This document shows, in pieces, positions 26,692-35,420 of a stretch of 64,000 nucleotides of DNA. Positions within the stretch are counted from its first letter, which is position 1; every line of letters begins with the position of its first letter. The notes under the pieces are model-generated. The model saw only the letters and a program-made list of their open reading frames with translations, did not search any database and was not told where the DNA came from. The stretch lies in assembly GCF_001938985.1 (NCBI RefSeq), contig NZ_MKIN01000026.1, positions 1 through 64,000 on the forward strand, written 5' to 3'. Origin of the DNA: Gillisella taibaishanensis (lineage in GTDB: Bacteria; Pseudomonadota; Alphaproteobacteria; Rhizobiales; Rhizobiaceae). The translations under genes were made by a program, and so were the position numbers.

Positions 26692-27093
26692 TTATATCGT
26701 CTGGGCGAGCAGCATGCGATCGCTATTCGATTTGGCCATCGCATTGATCACGTGTTCGATCCCCAGTCCTTAAGCGAAATCCGGCCCGGTGTTCGGTGCG
26801 CCAGCTATCGCCATCAGGAGATCCTGGGCCTTTATGATCATCTGCTCATTGAATCCGGAATTGTGCCCGGGTGCGGGGCAGAAGACCAAAAAATCGGGTT
26901 GATCGGGGCCAGTAACATAGCGGACCAAGCCCGCCTCCCCGGGCCTGTGTATCCACAATTCGTTCATGTTCTCCTGGCAGAAGACGATCGTGCCTTGGCT
27001 CCCATGGGTCTCCCATTGTAGCCTGCACTTCCGACCACGAGCCACGCGAGATCTCGCGAAAGATCCATGCGCCTGAGCGAAACGCACCGCCAT
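26692..27093 (-). pseudogene. Gfo/Idh/MocA-family oxidoreductase, C-terminal remnant
   Basis: The frame gives RVARGRKCRLQWETHGSQGT, FCQENMNELWIH, TGPDQPDFLVFCPAPGHNSGFNEQ and, after an in-frame TAA, IEHVINAMAKSNSDR. These match the C-terminal third of inositol-dehydrogenase-like proteins. The N-terminal Rossmann domain is missing beyond about 27093 and a stop interrupts the end, so the gene is dead. It lies just upstream of, and in the same direction as, the isomerase-like gene. Confidence 0.75.
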
Positions 27094-27119
27094 CGCACTG
27101 TACTCGTTCTCGGTCGCCT

Positions 27120-27437
27120 TTGGGTCGTTCGCCGAAGGCCGGGCGGGACCGCGATCCGGAGATCCAGCGCATCGTGCTGCTGGATGGGCCGGCCGTTCTT
27201 GGTGATCCCTCGCAATGGCCGAGCCAGAGCAGTTGTTTACAAGCCACCAAACGCACTATCGAGCAACTCGTCTCCGATGGGGTTATGAAAGACGTTGATC
27301 CTGAAGCAGCTGCCCGGTTAATGAACGGCGCGGCGCTAAATGCGGCTTTGTGGGTTGCGGCTAGCGATAAGCCGGAAGTTGTCCTACCAAAGGCCATTGA
27401 GGCCTTTCGTCTCTTGGCTGAAGGATTTCTTGCCTAG
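27120..27437 (+). pseudogene. TetR-family regulator, C-terminal remnant
   Basis: The translation (IQRIVLLDGPAVLGDPSQW, IEQLVSDGVMKDVDPEAAARL, PKAIEAFRLLAEGFL) matches the ligand-binding half of a TetR regulator. No DNA-binding helix-turn-helix is encoded upstream, where the sequence changes abruptly into the Gfo/Idh remnant. It ends in a normal stop. Most likely half a gene left by a deletion. Confidence 0.65.
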
Positions 27438-27485
27438 CCTTTATAAGGAACGCTTCTGCATCAAGCCAGACAAAGACACGCCGGA

Positions 27486-28082
27486 TTAAGACCCACTGAG
27501 TGGTCGCGACCACGTAGAAATAATATGATCCACTACCGGCCGAAGCAGGTCTTTCGAGACACCTGCCTTGGCTTGAACGGCCATCCCTTGCGTCACCATC
27601 ATGACATATTTCGCCAGGGCGCCACAATCCGCTGAGGCGCTGAGTTCACCCTCATCTTTTGCCCGCTCAAATCTCCCTCGCAATGCGGCTTCGGATTGTG
27701 TCCGTCGATCAATCAGGGCTTGGCGGACGGCTTCCGCATCATCAGAGCACGCCAGGGCGCCGTTTATCCCAAGGCATCCGCGGCTTTCACCGCCAAACGT
27801 ATGAATGTCCAGCGCGTCCTCTAGGATGATGCGAACAACATCTTGAACTTTGGGCTCGTCAAGCGCGTCCGTCATGAACGCCATGTGCTTGGCTTCATAT
27901 CGTTCGAGTGCTTTTCGAAAAAAGCTCTCTTTGTTCCCGAACGTCGCATAAAGGCTTGGGCGCGCAACGCCGGTCGCGCGCGTGAGATCATCGAAGGAGG
28001 TACCCTCATAACCTTTCTTCCAAAACATGGTCATGGCCGCTTCCAAAGCGACGTCCACATCAAATTCACGAGTTCGCCCCAT
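27486..28082 (-). CDS. TetR/AcrR-family transcriptional regulator
   Basis: About 198 residues from ATG 28082. The N-terminal helix-turn-helix is complete (ALEAAMTMFWKKGYEGTSFDDLTRATGVARPSLY in pieces, FGNKESFFRKAL), and the C-terminal ligand domain contains the subfamily CLGINGALAC segment. It is divergent from a small SnoaL/NTF2-fold gene across an intergenic region with two matching palindromes, so it probably represses that gene and itself. Confidence 0.9.
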   Translation of the reverse strand: MGRTREFDVDVALEAAMTMFWKKGYEGTSFDDLTRATGVARPSLYATFGNKESFFRKALERYEAKHMAFMTDALDEPKVQDVVRIILEDALDIHTFGGESRGCLGINGALACSDDAEAVRQALIDRRTQSEAALRGRFERAKDEGELSASADCGALAKYVMMVTQGMAVQAKAGVSKDLLRPVVDHIISTWSRPLSGS

Positions 28083-28098
28083 CGCCCACCTCTTTCTG

Positions 28099-28125
28099 TA
28101 CCGTTCGTTATAAAACGCTTGACGA
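28099..28125. promoter_or_regulatory. TetR operator candidate 1 (imperfect)
   Basis: The half-site TACCGTTCGTTA starts 17 nt upstream of the tetR start; its right arm (AACG) is only partly conserved. It repeats the left half of operator candidate 2 at 10 of 12 positions or better. Confidence 0.5.
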
Positions 28126-28142
28126 CACATGTCTAGATAATC

Positions 28143-28169
28143 TACCGCTCGTTACTATAACGATCGGTA
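28143..28169. promoter_or_regulatory. TetR operator candidate 2
   Basis: A 27-bp near-perfect palindrome with left half TACCGCTCGTTA and right half TAACGATCGGTA around CTA. It lies between the divergent regulator and the SnoaL-like gene, as expected for a TetR dimer pair. Confidence 0.65.
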
Positions 28170-28227
28170 AAGTATCCAGCGGCAGCTGCGTGCACGCTTG
28201 CGCCGGAAAACCAGAAAGAGACAGACA

Positions 28228-28680
28228 ATGACCGAAGACCGAAATCAGCAGCGCATCGCCGTGGCAATAGACTACTTCCGCAAGGTGGACGCTGGCGATC
28301 CATCGATAATGGACCTTCTGACCGATGACATCCAAATTTATTTTCCGAAGTTCGGGGTGGGATATGGCAAGGCCGACGTCGGGCGCGCTGTCCAGGGAAT
28401 GATGAGCTCACTCCGCAAAATCGAGCACGACTTCGATCGCATGAATATTCTCGTCTCGGGAGATCATGTGGTGGTCGAAGGCTTCGAAGGCGGGATTAGC
28501 GCCAATGGCACGCCGTGGCCGGTCGAAGGACGCTCCGAGGGCCGCTACTGTAATGTTTTTCAATTCGACGGTCTCAAAATAAAGCGTCTTCATATCTACG
28601 TCGATCCTGACTTCGGCAGCACGCACGAAGAGCGCTTCTTATGGCAGACAGTTGGCATGACGCGTCCCGGCGATATCTGA
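28228..28680 (+). CDS. SnoaL-like/NTF2-fold protein
   Basis: A 150-residue protein with the NTF2-like layout: an N-terminal helix (RIAVAIDYFRKVDAGDPSIMDLLTDDIQIYF in pieces), a beta-sheet core (VVVEGFEGGISANGTPWP) and a closing strand (IYVDPDF). Such proteins act as small isomerases, dehydratases or ligand carriers. ATG 28228 follows AGACAGACA and gives the expected N-terminus. Probable target of the divergent TetR regulator; the substrate is unknown. Confidence 0.82.
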   Translation: MTEDRNQQRIAVAIDYFRKVDAGDPSIMDLLTDDIQIYFPKFGVGYGKADVGRAVQGMMSSLRKIEHDFDRMNILVSGDHVVVEGFEGGISANGTPWPVEGRSEGRYCNVFQFDGLKIKRLHIYVDPDFGSTHEERFLWQTVGMTRPGDI

Positions 28681-28689
28681 TTTGAGAGG

Positions 28690-29038
28690 AAGTGACGCGG
28701 CCGCTGACCGTCTGCCCTTCAACACGATCAACAGAGCAAAACCGCCATTGCTTCTTGCCGCGGATTTAAACAACAACCTCATCGAGGTACCATTTATCTC
28801 CGAGCGGACCGGATGATCGACGGCGGATCTCTTTGGTGAAGGTGCGGCCGAATTTTTCCGCCCACTGCTGGATTGTCTGATGGGAGACGATGATCTCACG
28901 GGCAGCCAGCAGGCCCTCGACCATCCACAGGCTGAGAGGAAACTGGAAATACAGCCAAGGCGCATGGGCAATGACTTCAGCAGGTAAGTGATGGTGGCGA
29001 TAGAGCGGATCACGGTCTTTCACGGCCGTCATCCGCAT
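28690..29038 (-). mobile_element. IS6-family transposase, N-terminal remnant
   Basis: The minus-strand translation gives YRHHHLPAEVIAHAPWLYF, FPLSLWMVEGLLAAREIIVS, HQTIQQWAEKFG and DKWYLDEVVV, the helix-turn-helix and first DDE aspartate of an IS6/IS26-type transposase. A TAA follows VVV, after which IRGKKQWRF still matches before similarity ends. The catalytic remainder is absent. No terminal inverted repeats were recognised. A complementary piece lies at 54.8-55.1 kb. Confidence 0.75.
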
Positions 29039-29056
29039 ATCAAATTCCAGATTCCG

Positions 29057-30775
29057 TTACATTGACGATACCTGTGCATCGCCTGACTTCGCCGCTGGCC
29101 CGAAGATCTTCTCGCAATAGGACCGTAGCTTTTCCGGATGGTCCGCGGCTCCCCGATAGGCGATATGGCCGTCGGGACGCACGAGGATCAACGCTGCCGC
29201 CTGAAGGCCATAGGCTGCGTGCGCTTCGTGATCCAGGTCCGACAGGGTGATAAGATCGCTGGCGGAGGCGAACGCCGCGGCGAGAACCAGCCTAGGACGC
29301 ACGAATTGCCAGCCGCGCACTGCGGCGCAGGCGGCGTCGAGTGCCGCGATCGCAGCTTTATCGCGCCCGTCGAAGGCGAGAAGCGTCCAGCCCCAGCTGT
29401 GACCATCGGGATTGTAGAGATACTGGAACAAGGTCGCCGAGCGTCCATCCGGCGCAATGACCTTGGCATCCGGCGCGCGCTCACCCGCCTTCGGCGCGTG
29501 TTTCCCGACGAGATCGGCGAGGCCGGTGAGATGATCCTCGTTCAGTGGACTGTCCGGATAGGCGACAGACAATTGCTGAAGATCGGCCGTGCCCTGGATG
29601 TATGCGCCGATGCTCGGCACGAAACGGGCGGTAAGATCGATGGCGGCATCCTTGAGGACGCCACGATACACGCTGTTTTCGAAGCCGCGCACCTGGCGAC
29701 CATCCAGTGCACGATGCTCGCTGCCGCGCTCCGGGTCGTAAGAATCCAGCACAAGGGACGTACCGCTCCTGTTCAGGGCCATGGCCAATCGCCAGGCAAT
29801 GCCGACGGCGTCGTGGAAGCCGGAATTCATGCCTTGCCCACCGGCAGGCAGGGACTCGTGACCGGCGTCGCCAACCAAATATACCCGTCCCGCGGCATAA
29901 TGGTCCGCGGCGCCATGCTGGAAGCGGCTGTGTGTGATCCAGATCGGGTCCGTGATGGTCAGCGTCTCGTCTTCCGTCACCTCCCGCGCGATCGCCTGCA
30001 TCTCCTCCAGCGTCGGATCACGATCGGGGATGCCGGTATCATCAGAGAGGAAGAACAGACGATGATACCCCTTCCAGACTGGAAGCACGCCACAGAAGCC
30101 ATGACGATAATAGAAGAACCACAGGTGATCGAAATCGAGCGATCGACGCCAGCTGAGCTTGGCATCAAGCTGCCGATTGATCACGTGCGGCAGTTTCTTT
30201 AACTCGAAATCGAGGCCCAGCGCCTTGCGCACGGTGCCGCCATGGCCGTCGGCACCGATCAGGTATCGGCACCGTAGCTGCTCAGTCGGCCCCTGCACGT
30301 GATGACCATCATCGTCTCCGACGGTTCCGATCGTCACCGTGACACCAGCGGTATCTTGCTCGAAGGAAAGCGCCTTGATCCCCCGCTCCACGCGGCCACC
30401 TTTGGCCTCGATCTGCTCGGACAGCGTTTTCTCGATCACGTCCTGCCCGCTGTAGAGAACTGGTCCGTAACGGCTTGGCACATCGGCGATGGCGACCGGA
30501 TCGACCGGACGCCCGTTCAGAAGCGTGTTGATCTGGGTGATGCTATAGGCGTTCTTTGCGATCGCATCGCGGATGCCGATGCTGGCCAGAAGCTCTTGCG
30601 GCCGAGCCCAGAGATTGTTGGCACGCGAGTGCGGCTTCGGATGCCGTCGCTGCTCGAACAGGCGGAATTTGATGCCGTGATGCGCCAGCGCACAGGCCGT
30701 GGTGAGGCCGATCGGGCCGGCCCCGATGATGATGACATCCGTATCGAAACCGTCATGCACGGTTGCATTGGTCAT
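29057..30775 (-). CDS. FAD-dependent aromatic hydroxylase/monooxygenase (PheA/TfdB family)
   Basis: A 572-residue class A flavoprotein monooxygenase. The FAD dinucleotide motif is VIIIGAGPIGLTTACAL, the DG motif LIGADGHGGTVRK, the GD motif VYLVGDAGHESLPAGGQGMN, and the C-terminal ~170 residues form the thioredoxin-like domain typical of phenol hydroxylase relatives. It would hydroxylate an aromatic compound using NAD(P)H and O2. It lies 48 nt downstream of a marR gene in the same direction. Confidence 0.88.
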   Translation of the reverse strand: MTNATVHDGFDTDVIIIGAGPIGLTTACALAHHGIKFRLFEQRRHPKPHSRANNLWARPQELLASIGIRDAIAKNAYSITQINTLLNGRPVDPVAIADVPSRYGPVLYSGQDVIEKTLSEQIEAKGGRVERGIKALSFEQDTAGVTVTIGTVGDDDGHHVQGPTEQLRCRYLIGADGHGGTVRKALGLDFELKKLPHVINRQLDAKLSWRRSLDFDHLWFFYYRHGFCGVLPVWKGYHRLFFLSDDTGIPDRDPTLEEMQAIAREVTEDETLTITDPIWITHSRFQHGAADHYAAGRVYLVGDAGHESLPAGGQGMNSGFHDAVGIAWRLAMALNRSGTSLVLDSYDPERGSEHRALDGRQVRGFENSVYRGVLKDAAIDLTARFVPSIGAYIQGTADLQQLSVAYPDSPLNEDHLTGLADLVGKHAPKAGERAPDAKVIAPDGRSATLFQYLYNPDGHSWGWTLLAFDGRDKAAIAALDAACAAVRGWQFVRPRLVLAAAFASASDLITLSDLDHEAHAAYGLQAAALILVRPDGHIAYRGAADHPEKLRSYCEKIFGPAAKSGDAQVSSM

Positions 30776-30823
30776 GGGTATTCCCTTTTCTTTACGGGCT
30801 TGGAAAGCCTTAAGCGGAATGGC

Positions 30824-31303
30824 CTAATCGGGGTGGGTTGGCACCGGTGTTGTCGCGAGTGTCTCATCAATGACCTCGTTGAGGTGGCGCAAAACCTCCA
30901 TGGCGACCGCGAGACGTTCGCGGCCAATCCGGTCGAGAATTCGTGCATCAAGGGGACGCGAGGCGGCTTCGGCGCGAGTCAGCACGTCGCGCCCGGCGGG
31001 GGTTAAAACAACGAGCTTGGCACGCCGATGATGGGGGTTGGGCTCAAACGTGACGAAGCCCTGCTCGACGAGAAGGTCGCTCACCCGCTGCACTGCCTGG
31101 CGGGTCAGCCCCATATTGCGGGCGATGTGAGCCACGGGCAGCGGCACCGGCGAATAACCGAGAGCGCCCAGAACCTGCCACCAGGCGGTGGTCAACCCCA
31201 AGGGTCGGACTAGCGTATTGCCCGCATCCACAAGGCGGCCATTCGTCTCGAACACGGCGAGCACGAGTTCGCGAACATTCTTTTGAGCGTCTTCAGTGAT
31301 CAT
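30824..31303 (-). CDS. MarR-family transcriptional regulator
   Basis: About 159 residues from ATG 31303 (AAAGGA upstream); an ATG at 31330 lacks a ribosome-binding site and lies within the palindrome. The winged helix is VAHIARNMGLTRQAVQRVSDLLVEQGFV in pieces, followed by the wing HHRRAKLVVLTPAGRDVL. It is upstream of the aromatic monooxygenase gene, so it is the likely phenolic-responsive repressor of that pair. Confidence 0.88.
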   Translation of the reverse strand: MITEDAQKNVRELVLAVFETNGRLVDAGNTLVRPLGLTTAWWQVLGALGYSPVPLPVAHIARNMGLTRQAVQRVSDLLVEQGFVTFEPNPHHRRAKLVVLTPAGRDVLTRAEAASRPLDARILDRIGRERLAVAMEVLRHLNEVIDETLATTPVPTHPD

Positions 31304-31319
31304 GACAGCCTGACGTCCT

Positions 31320-31338
31320 TTCGACAACATGCTGTCAA
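31320..31338. promoter_or_regulatory. MarR operator candidate
   Basis: A 19-bp near-palindrome (TTCGACA and TGTCAA arms around ACATGC, about 16 of 19 positions symmetric), 17 nt upstream of the marR start. Size and symmetry suit a MarR dimer. Autoregulation is inferred. Confidence 0.5.
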
Positions 31339-31511
31339 TGCCTAGTTTAGAGTTTAGTTCCGAAAACCTCTACTGCATTCACATATTCCAGCGGGACCAA
31401 CGCCCTTGGCGGTCAGTCTGACATTAAACGTCTGCTCCAACGAGCAAACAATGGCAACGCCCTGCTCCCGAAGATGTCGCGCGACCCCTGTGGCCGGCGC
31501 TAGCGGGCCGT

Positions 31512-32060
31512 TTATTGGCGCACCATGATTGCGTTGGAAACAACCTCGAACAGGTATTCCGCTCGCGGCTTGAAGGGAGCTTGATCGTTCATCCAACCGA
31601 GCGCGCCGATTAGTGCGAACAAGTCGCTTCCTTCCATGTCGCTGCGCGCCACTCCTTGGGCTTGAGCGCGTTTTAGAAGCCGCTCACCTGCCTTGCGTAA
31701 TTCATCGCACGAAGTGTGCAGTGCGGATTGAGGGTCTGCGAGGGCTGCCGCCATAATCGTCACCACGCCGCTGTAGACCTGCACAAACCCGACAGCATCG
31801 CGGAGCCAGATCAACAATGCTTCCCCTGGCGAGGACGAAAGTTCCAACGAGCCTGCTTTTGCCGTTAGCTCTTCCAGGCTCTTTCGCAGCAAGGCATCGA
31901 GCAACGCCTCACGCGTCGGAAAATGTCGCAACAGTGTGACGTGGCTCACCTCGGCTCTTCGCGCAATATCACGCAAAGAAGCACCCGCCCCTTGCTGCGT
32001 GATCACGTCACGAGCGGCGACAAGCAGGTGGTGATAGTTTTCTTTTGCGTCAGCGCGCAT
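31512..32060 (-). CDS. TetR/AcrR-family transcriptional regulator
   Basis: A 182-residue regulator. The N-terminal helix-turn-helix is YHHLLVAARDVITQQGAGAS, LRDIARRAEVSHVTLLRHF, PTREALLDALL; the C-terminal domain is of the SCO1712/TetR_C_33-like kind found in regulators of oxidoreductases. Divergent from an aldo/keto reductase gene, with a perfect palindrome sitting on that gene's promoter. Confidence 0.9.
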   Translation of the reverse strand: MRADAKENYHHLLVAARDVITQQGAGASLRDIARRAEVSHVTLLRHFPTREALLDALLRKSLEELTAKAGSLELSSSPGEALLIWLRDAVGFVQVYSGVVTIMAAALADPQSALHTSCDELRKAGERLLKRAQAQGVARSDMEGSDLFALIGALGWMNDQAPFKPRAEYLFEVVSNAIMVRQ

Positions 32061-32069
32061 CGATCATCC

Positions 32070-32099
32070 TTGACAAACGGACCAGTGGTACTTTTATAT
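32070..32099 (+). promoter_or_regulatory. Promoter of the aldo/keto reductase gene
   Basis: TTGACA at 32070-32075 and a TTTATA/TTATAT -10 region at about 32093-32099 with 17-18 nt spacing. The -10 lies inside the TetR palindrome, so bound repressor would block RNA polymerase. Confidence 0.6.
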
Positions 32100-32110
32100 G
32101 TACCACTGGT
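32081..32110. promoter_or_regulatory. TetR operator, perfect palindrome
   Basis: ACCAGTGGTAC and GTACCACTGGT form a perfect 11-bp inverted repeat separated by 8 nt, between the divergent tetR and reductase genes and overlapping the reductase promoter. Confidence 0.75.
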
Positions 32111-32155
32111 ACAGTCTATGCAATCGCCCTATCAAGCACAACAAGGAATGATCAA

Positions 32156-33211
32156 TTGCGCTACAAACTGTTTGGCAAGCACACGGGGCTTCGGGTTTCC
32201 GAACTCGTTCTCGGAACCGCTAACTTTGGCACAGCTTGGGGAGGGCATGGTGCTCAACCCGAAGAAGCTCGACAGATTTTAGATACATACGCAGAAGCGG
32301 GCGGCAATTTCCTCGACTCGGCAAACGGCTATCAAGAGGGACAATCGGAAATGGTTCTTGGCGACCTGCTCGCCGGCCGTCGCGACGAGTTTGTTTTGTC
32401 GACGAAATTTGCCGTGAAGACGACTGCGGATTCTGGCCTGCTCGTCACAGGAAATAGCCGACAGGCAATGGTTCTTTCTGTTGACGCGAGCCTGAAACGA
32501 CTGAAAACAGATCGGATCGACCTGTACTGGGCACACGTTTCGGATGGCGTGACCCCACTTGAGGAAATCGTCCGCGGTTTCGACGATCTCGTCAGGGCGG
32601 GTAAGATACTCTATGCGGGCCTATCGAATTTCCCGGCCTGGCGCGTGGCGCGTGCCGCGACAATTGCCGAGCTCAGGGGAGCTGTCCCCATCGCTGGCAT
32701 TCAGGTCGAACACAGCCTCGTCCAGAGGACGACAGAACAGGATCTAATCCCGGCCAGCAAAGCCCTCGGTCTTGGGGTTGTGGCGTATTCTCCACTGGGT
32801 GGCGGTGTGCTGACAGGCAAATACCGTTCAGGCAAATTTGATAATAGGCGCGACGAAGCCTGGGCTGGCGCAGGTTTCCAGCCTGAAAACTCGCAGCAGC
32901 GGACTGCGATCATCGACACCTTGATCGCGGTCGCCGAGGAGGCTGGCGTGACACCCGGCGAGATAGCGATTGCCTGGGTTGCCGGCAAGGGCTCGCTGCC
33001 GATCATCGGGCCACGCACATTTGCGCAACTTGAATCAAATCTGGCAGCAGCGAAGGTGGTTTTATCGGCAGAACAAGTGACGCGTCTCGACGATGTCAGC
33101 GCAGTACCGCGGGGCTATCCCTACACAGTGCTTGACGACCCTCGCATCAAGGACCTCATAACGGGCGGGAAGTTCGATAAAATCGATGTTCCCGCGGAGC
33201 CCATCGCCTAA
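32156..33211 (+). CDS. Aldo/keto reductase
   Basis: About 351 residues from TTG 32156 (AAGGA 8 nt upstream); longer in-frame starts would place the protein across the promoter and operator. The catalytic tetrad is visible: D and Y in FLDSANGYQEG, K in VLSTKFA, H in LYWAHVSD. The C-terminal NADP-binding segment is PIIGPRTFAQLESNLAA. Repressed by the divergent TetR protein in all likelihood; the physiological aldehyde or ketone is unknown. Confidence 0.87.
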   Translation: MRYKLFGKHTGLRVSELVLGTANFGTAWGGHGAQPEEARQILDTYAEAGGNFLDSANGYQEGQSEMVLGDLLAGRRDEFVLSTKFAVKTTADSGLLVTGNSRQAMVLSVDASLKRLKTDRIDLYWAHVSDGVTPLEEIVRGFDDLVRAGKILYAGLSNFPAWRVARAATIAELRGAVPIAGIQVEHSLVQRTTEQDLIPASKALGLGVVAYSPLGGGVLTGKYRSGKFDNRRDEAWAGAGFQPENSQQRTAIIDTLIAVAEEAGVTPGEIAIAWVAGKGSLPIIGPRTFAQLESNLAAAKVVLSAEQVTRLDDVSAVPRGYPYTVLDDPRIKDLITGGKFDKIDVPAEPIA

Positions 33212-33424
33212 AATTCAAAACAGCGCTCGTGCAACTGGCGGCGTTATCGGGCGAGTTCCACCTCCTCTATGATTTGGAATAGGTCATCTTGCGCCGATCT
33301 GTAGCCACGACGACCAATTTGGGCAAGGTCCGGGCAGGACGATAGGTCGCGGCTCATCTCAAGCGATCTTCCGTGAGGCTATTGAGTGGAGTCGAACAGC
33401 CGTTCACCTAGATAATGACTTTGG

Positions 33425-33720
33425 TGGTGTTCGTTGGAGTGACAGCGGCTTCATGGCCTATGCCAGCCTGCACAACATCGGTCACCCGACGCCTGGTGAG
33501 ACTGTAGTCGTCGCCACGGCTCGCGGAGCGGTTGGCTCTGTCGACAGCCAGATCGCCGATCCAGGGGACACGCGTTGTAGGAATTGCCGGGAGGCCAGAC
33601 ATTTCATGCCAGTTAGCAGCGGCCTGCCCGAACTGAATCGATATCTATTTCGAAAATGTCGGCGGTGCCGTCTGGGGTGCGGTCCTGTCTGGCAAGCTGG
33701 TCGTTCAGGGTGTCGGGCTA
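33425..33720 (+). pseudogene. Broken NADP-dependent oxidoreductase (CurA/MDR-like)
   Basis: Fragments match medium-chain reductases: MAYASLHNIGHPTPGETVVV and GAVGSVDSQIAD in one frame, RVVGIAGRPD in a second, and IDIYFENVGGAVWGAVL further on. Frame changes and lost segments show decay. The rest of 33212-33749 has nothing recognisable. Confidence 0.65.
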
Positions 33721-33749
33721 GCCGTAGAACGGCGCCGGGTGCCAGCGCG

Positions 33750-34172
33750 TTAGTCGCGAACGCGATCGTATTCCTGTTGCGCGGCCTCAAGCTCGGGACC
33801 GTAGGTCATCGACCATGCATATAGCGCCTCGAACGGTTGCTGGAGGGAGCGGCCGAGCGGGGTAATGGTATATTCGACACCAACAGGTGTCGTTGTGGTC
33901 AGCACTTCGCGGCGGATGAGCCCATTGCGCTCCAGGCGCTTCAAGGCGTCGGAAAGAGCCTTGTGCGTGATCCCATCAAGGCGCCGCATGATCTCGTTGA
34001 ACCTGGATGGCCTGGAGCACAGGACTGTCAGGATCAGCACCGACCATTTATTGGCAATCTGCTCCAGCACTGGCCGGGCCTTCTCCACGTCCAGCAGTGC
34101 CTCGGTGGAGACGGCCTTGGGCCGGCGTGATGAATTGGCTTTCGCTGACAGAGCTTCATCCAATACGGGCAT
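33750..34172 (-). CDS. HxlR-family transcriptional regulator
   Basis: A 140-residue winged-helix regulator of the HxlR family. Typical features are VLEQIANKWSVLILTVL, RFNEIMRRLDGITHKALSDALKRLERNGLI in pieces and the C-terminal TPLGRSLQQPFEALYAW. AGGAG precedes the ATG. Divergent from an SDR gene across 94 nt; HxlR regulators frequently control adjacent reductases in response to reactive electrophiles. Confidence 0.9.
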   Translation of the reverse strand: MPVLDEALSAKANSSRRPKAVSTEALLDVEKARPVLEQIANKWSVLILTVLCSRPSRFNEIMRRLDGITHKALSDALKRLERNGLIRREVLTTTTPVGVEYTITPLGRSLQQPFEALYAWSMTYGPELEAAQQEYDRVRD

Positions 34173-34266
34173 GGGTATACTCCTCGATATCTGCTTTACT
34201 TATAGTGCGTTATTGACCGTAGGTATAGAGGATATATCTATCTCCATCATTATTGAAGGAGTGAAC

Positions 34267-34995
34267 ATGAGCAAATTGGCAAACAAGGTCGCCCTCGTGA
34301 TCGGCGGCGTCGGTGGCATCGGCGGAGCTATTTCCAAGAGGTTCGCCAGCGAAGGCGCGCAGGTCTACTCGACCAGCCGGAAAGGTGGGGAGCGCGCGTC
34401 CGAAACAGGGGGCTTGGGCAGCATCCGGATCATTCAGGCGGACGCCAGCGAAAAGGCCGATCTTCATCGCGTCTTGGAGCAGATCAGATCGGAACAAGGC
34501 CGCATCGATGTACTTGTCGTAAACGCGGGTCTATCCGAACATGCGCCCCTTAAAGAAATTTCGGACGACCATTTCGACCGGACATTCGGCCTGAACGTCC
34601 GATCCCTCGTCTTCGCCGCACAGGGCGCGATCGACCTCATGTCGTCCGGCGGAACGATTGTGCTCATCGGCTCCATTGCCGGCGACATAGGCACAAAGGG
34701 ATACGGCGTATATGGTGCGACGAAGGCAGCAGTCCGTTCGTTTGCCCGCACATGGGCCAGCGAACTTGCCCCCAGAGGCATTCGCGTCAACGTTGTCAGC
34801 CCAGGACCAACCGATACAGCGATGATGGCAAGCGCCTCACAGGAGGTTCGGGATGCTTTATCCAGCATGATCCCTCTGGGACGCATGGGTCGACCTGAAG
34901 AGGTGGCGGCAGCAGCTCTCTTCCTCGCAAGCGACGAGAGCAGCTTTACGACAGGTGCGGAGCTGGCTGTCGATGGAGGAATGGCCCAAGTCTGA
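34267..34995 (+). CDS. Short-chain dehydrogenase/reductase
   Basis: A 242-residue classical SDR: cofactor loop GGVGGIGGAI, LVVNAGLSEHAP, active-site YGATK preceded by SIAGDIG, and SPGPTDTAM. ATG 34267 follows GAAGGAG at 8 nt; the frame is open much further upstream but only through the divergent hxlR gene. A possible promoter with TTGACC at 34213 lies in the intergenic region. Substrate unknown. Confidence 0.88.
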   Translation: MSKLANKVALVIGGVGGIGGAISKRFASEGAQVYSTSRKGGERASETGGLGSIRIIQADASEKADLHRVLEQIRSEQGRIDVLVVNAGLSEHAPLKEISDDHFDRTFGLNVRSLVFAAQGAIDLMSSGGTIVLIGSIAGDIGTKGYGVYGATKAAVRSFARTWASELAPRGIRVNVVSPGPTDTAMMASASQEVRDALSSMIPLGRMGRPEEVAAAALFLASDESSFTTGAELAVDGGMAQV

Positions 34996-35420
34996 TGTTC
35001 ACCGTCGATTGGCTCAGGGAACACGCCTGTGCCAGACGACTTAAACCGCATGGTACCAAAGGGAGCCGACCGGAACGCTGCGCATCCAGACGTCCCTCGG
35101 AGCTTCGCGGATGGTTCTCTCACCTCTCATTGGTGAATATCTACGCCGCTCTCTGTATTACCTAGGTCGCCGAAATATCCCTGCAAAATTGCGATGCTTA
35201 GTAAACCTCATCGGACCGATGAGAGCGGCAGCTCAAGCTACGACTTCTGCGGATCATCCCTTAGACGAATGGCGTTGAGCCGATCCCGAGCAACCACCGA
35301 AACAGGAATAAATTGATGGATGGTTCATGAGCTATTTAAGCAGGAAGATGGAACGGCCAATAGGCCGCTCCATTATCGCATTAACCGTGAGGTCATTGAA
35401 TCAGACTGTTCTGCCAGAAA
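34996..35420. other. Convergent intergenic gap with hairpin
   Basis: 425 nt between convergent genes. At 35348-35373 ATGGAACGGCC and GGCCGCTCCAT pair (10 of 11 bp, AATA loop), a candidate bidirectional terminator. No gene was recognised. Confidence 0.45.

Noticed and set aside
29138..30202. Plus-strand frame of 354 codons opposite the FAD monooxygenase
   Set aside because: Antisense shadow produced by high GC third positions; the minus-strand protein has all flavoprotein motifs.
34464..35123. Minus-strand frame of 219 codons opposite the second SDR gene
   Set aside because: Shadow; composition is Ser/Arg/Pro-rich and without a domain.
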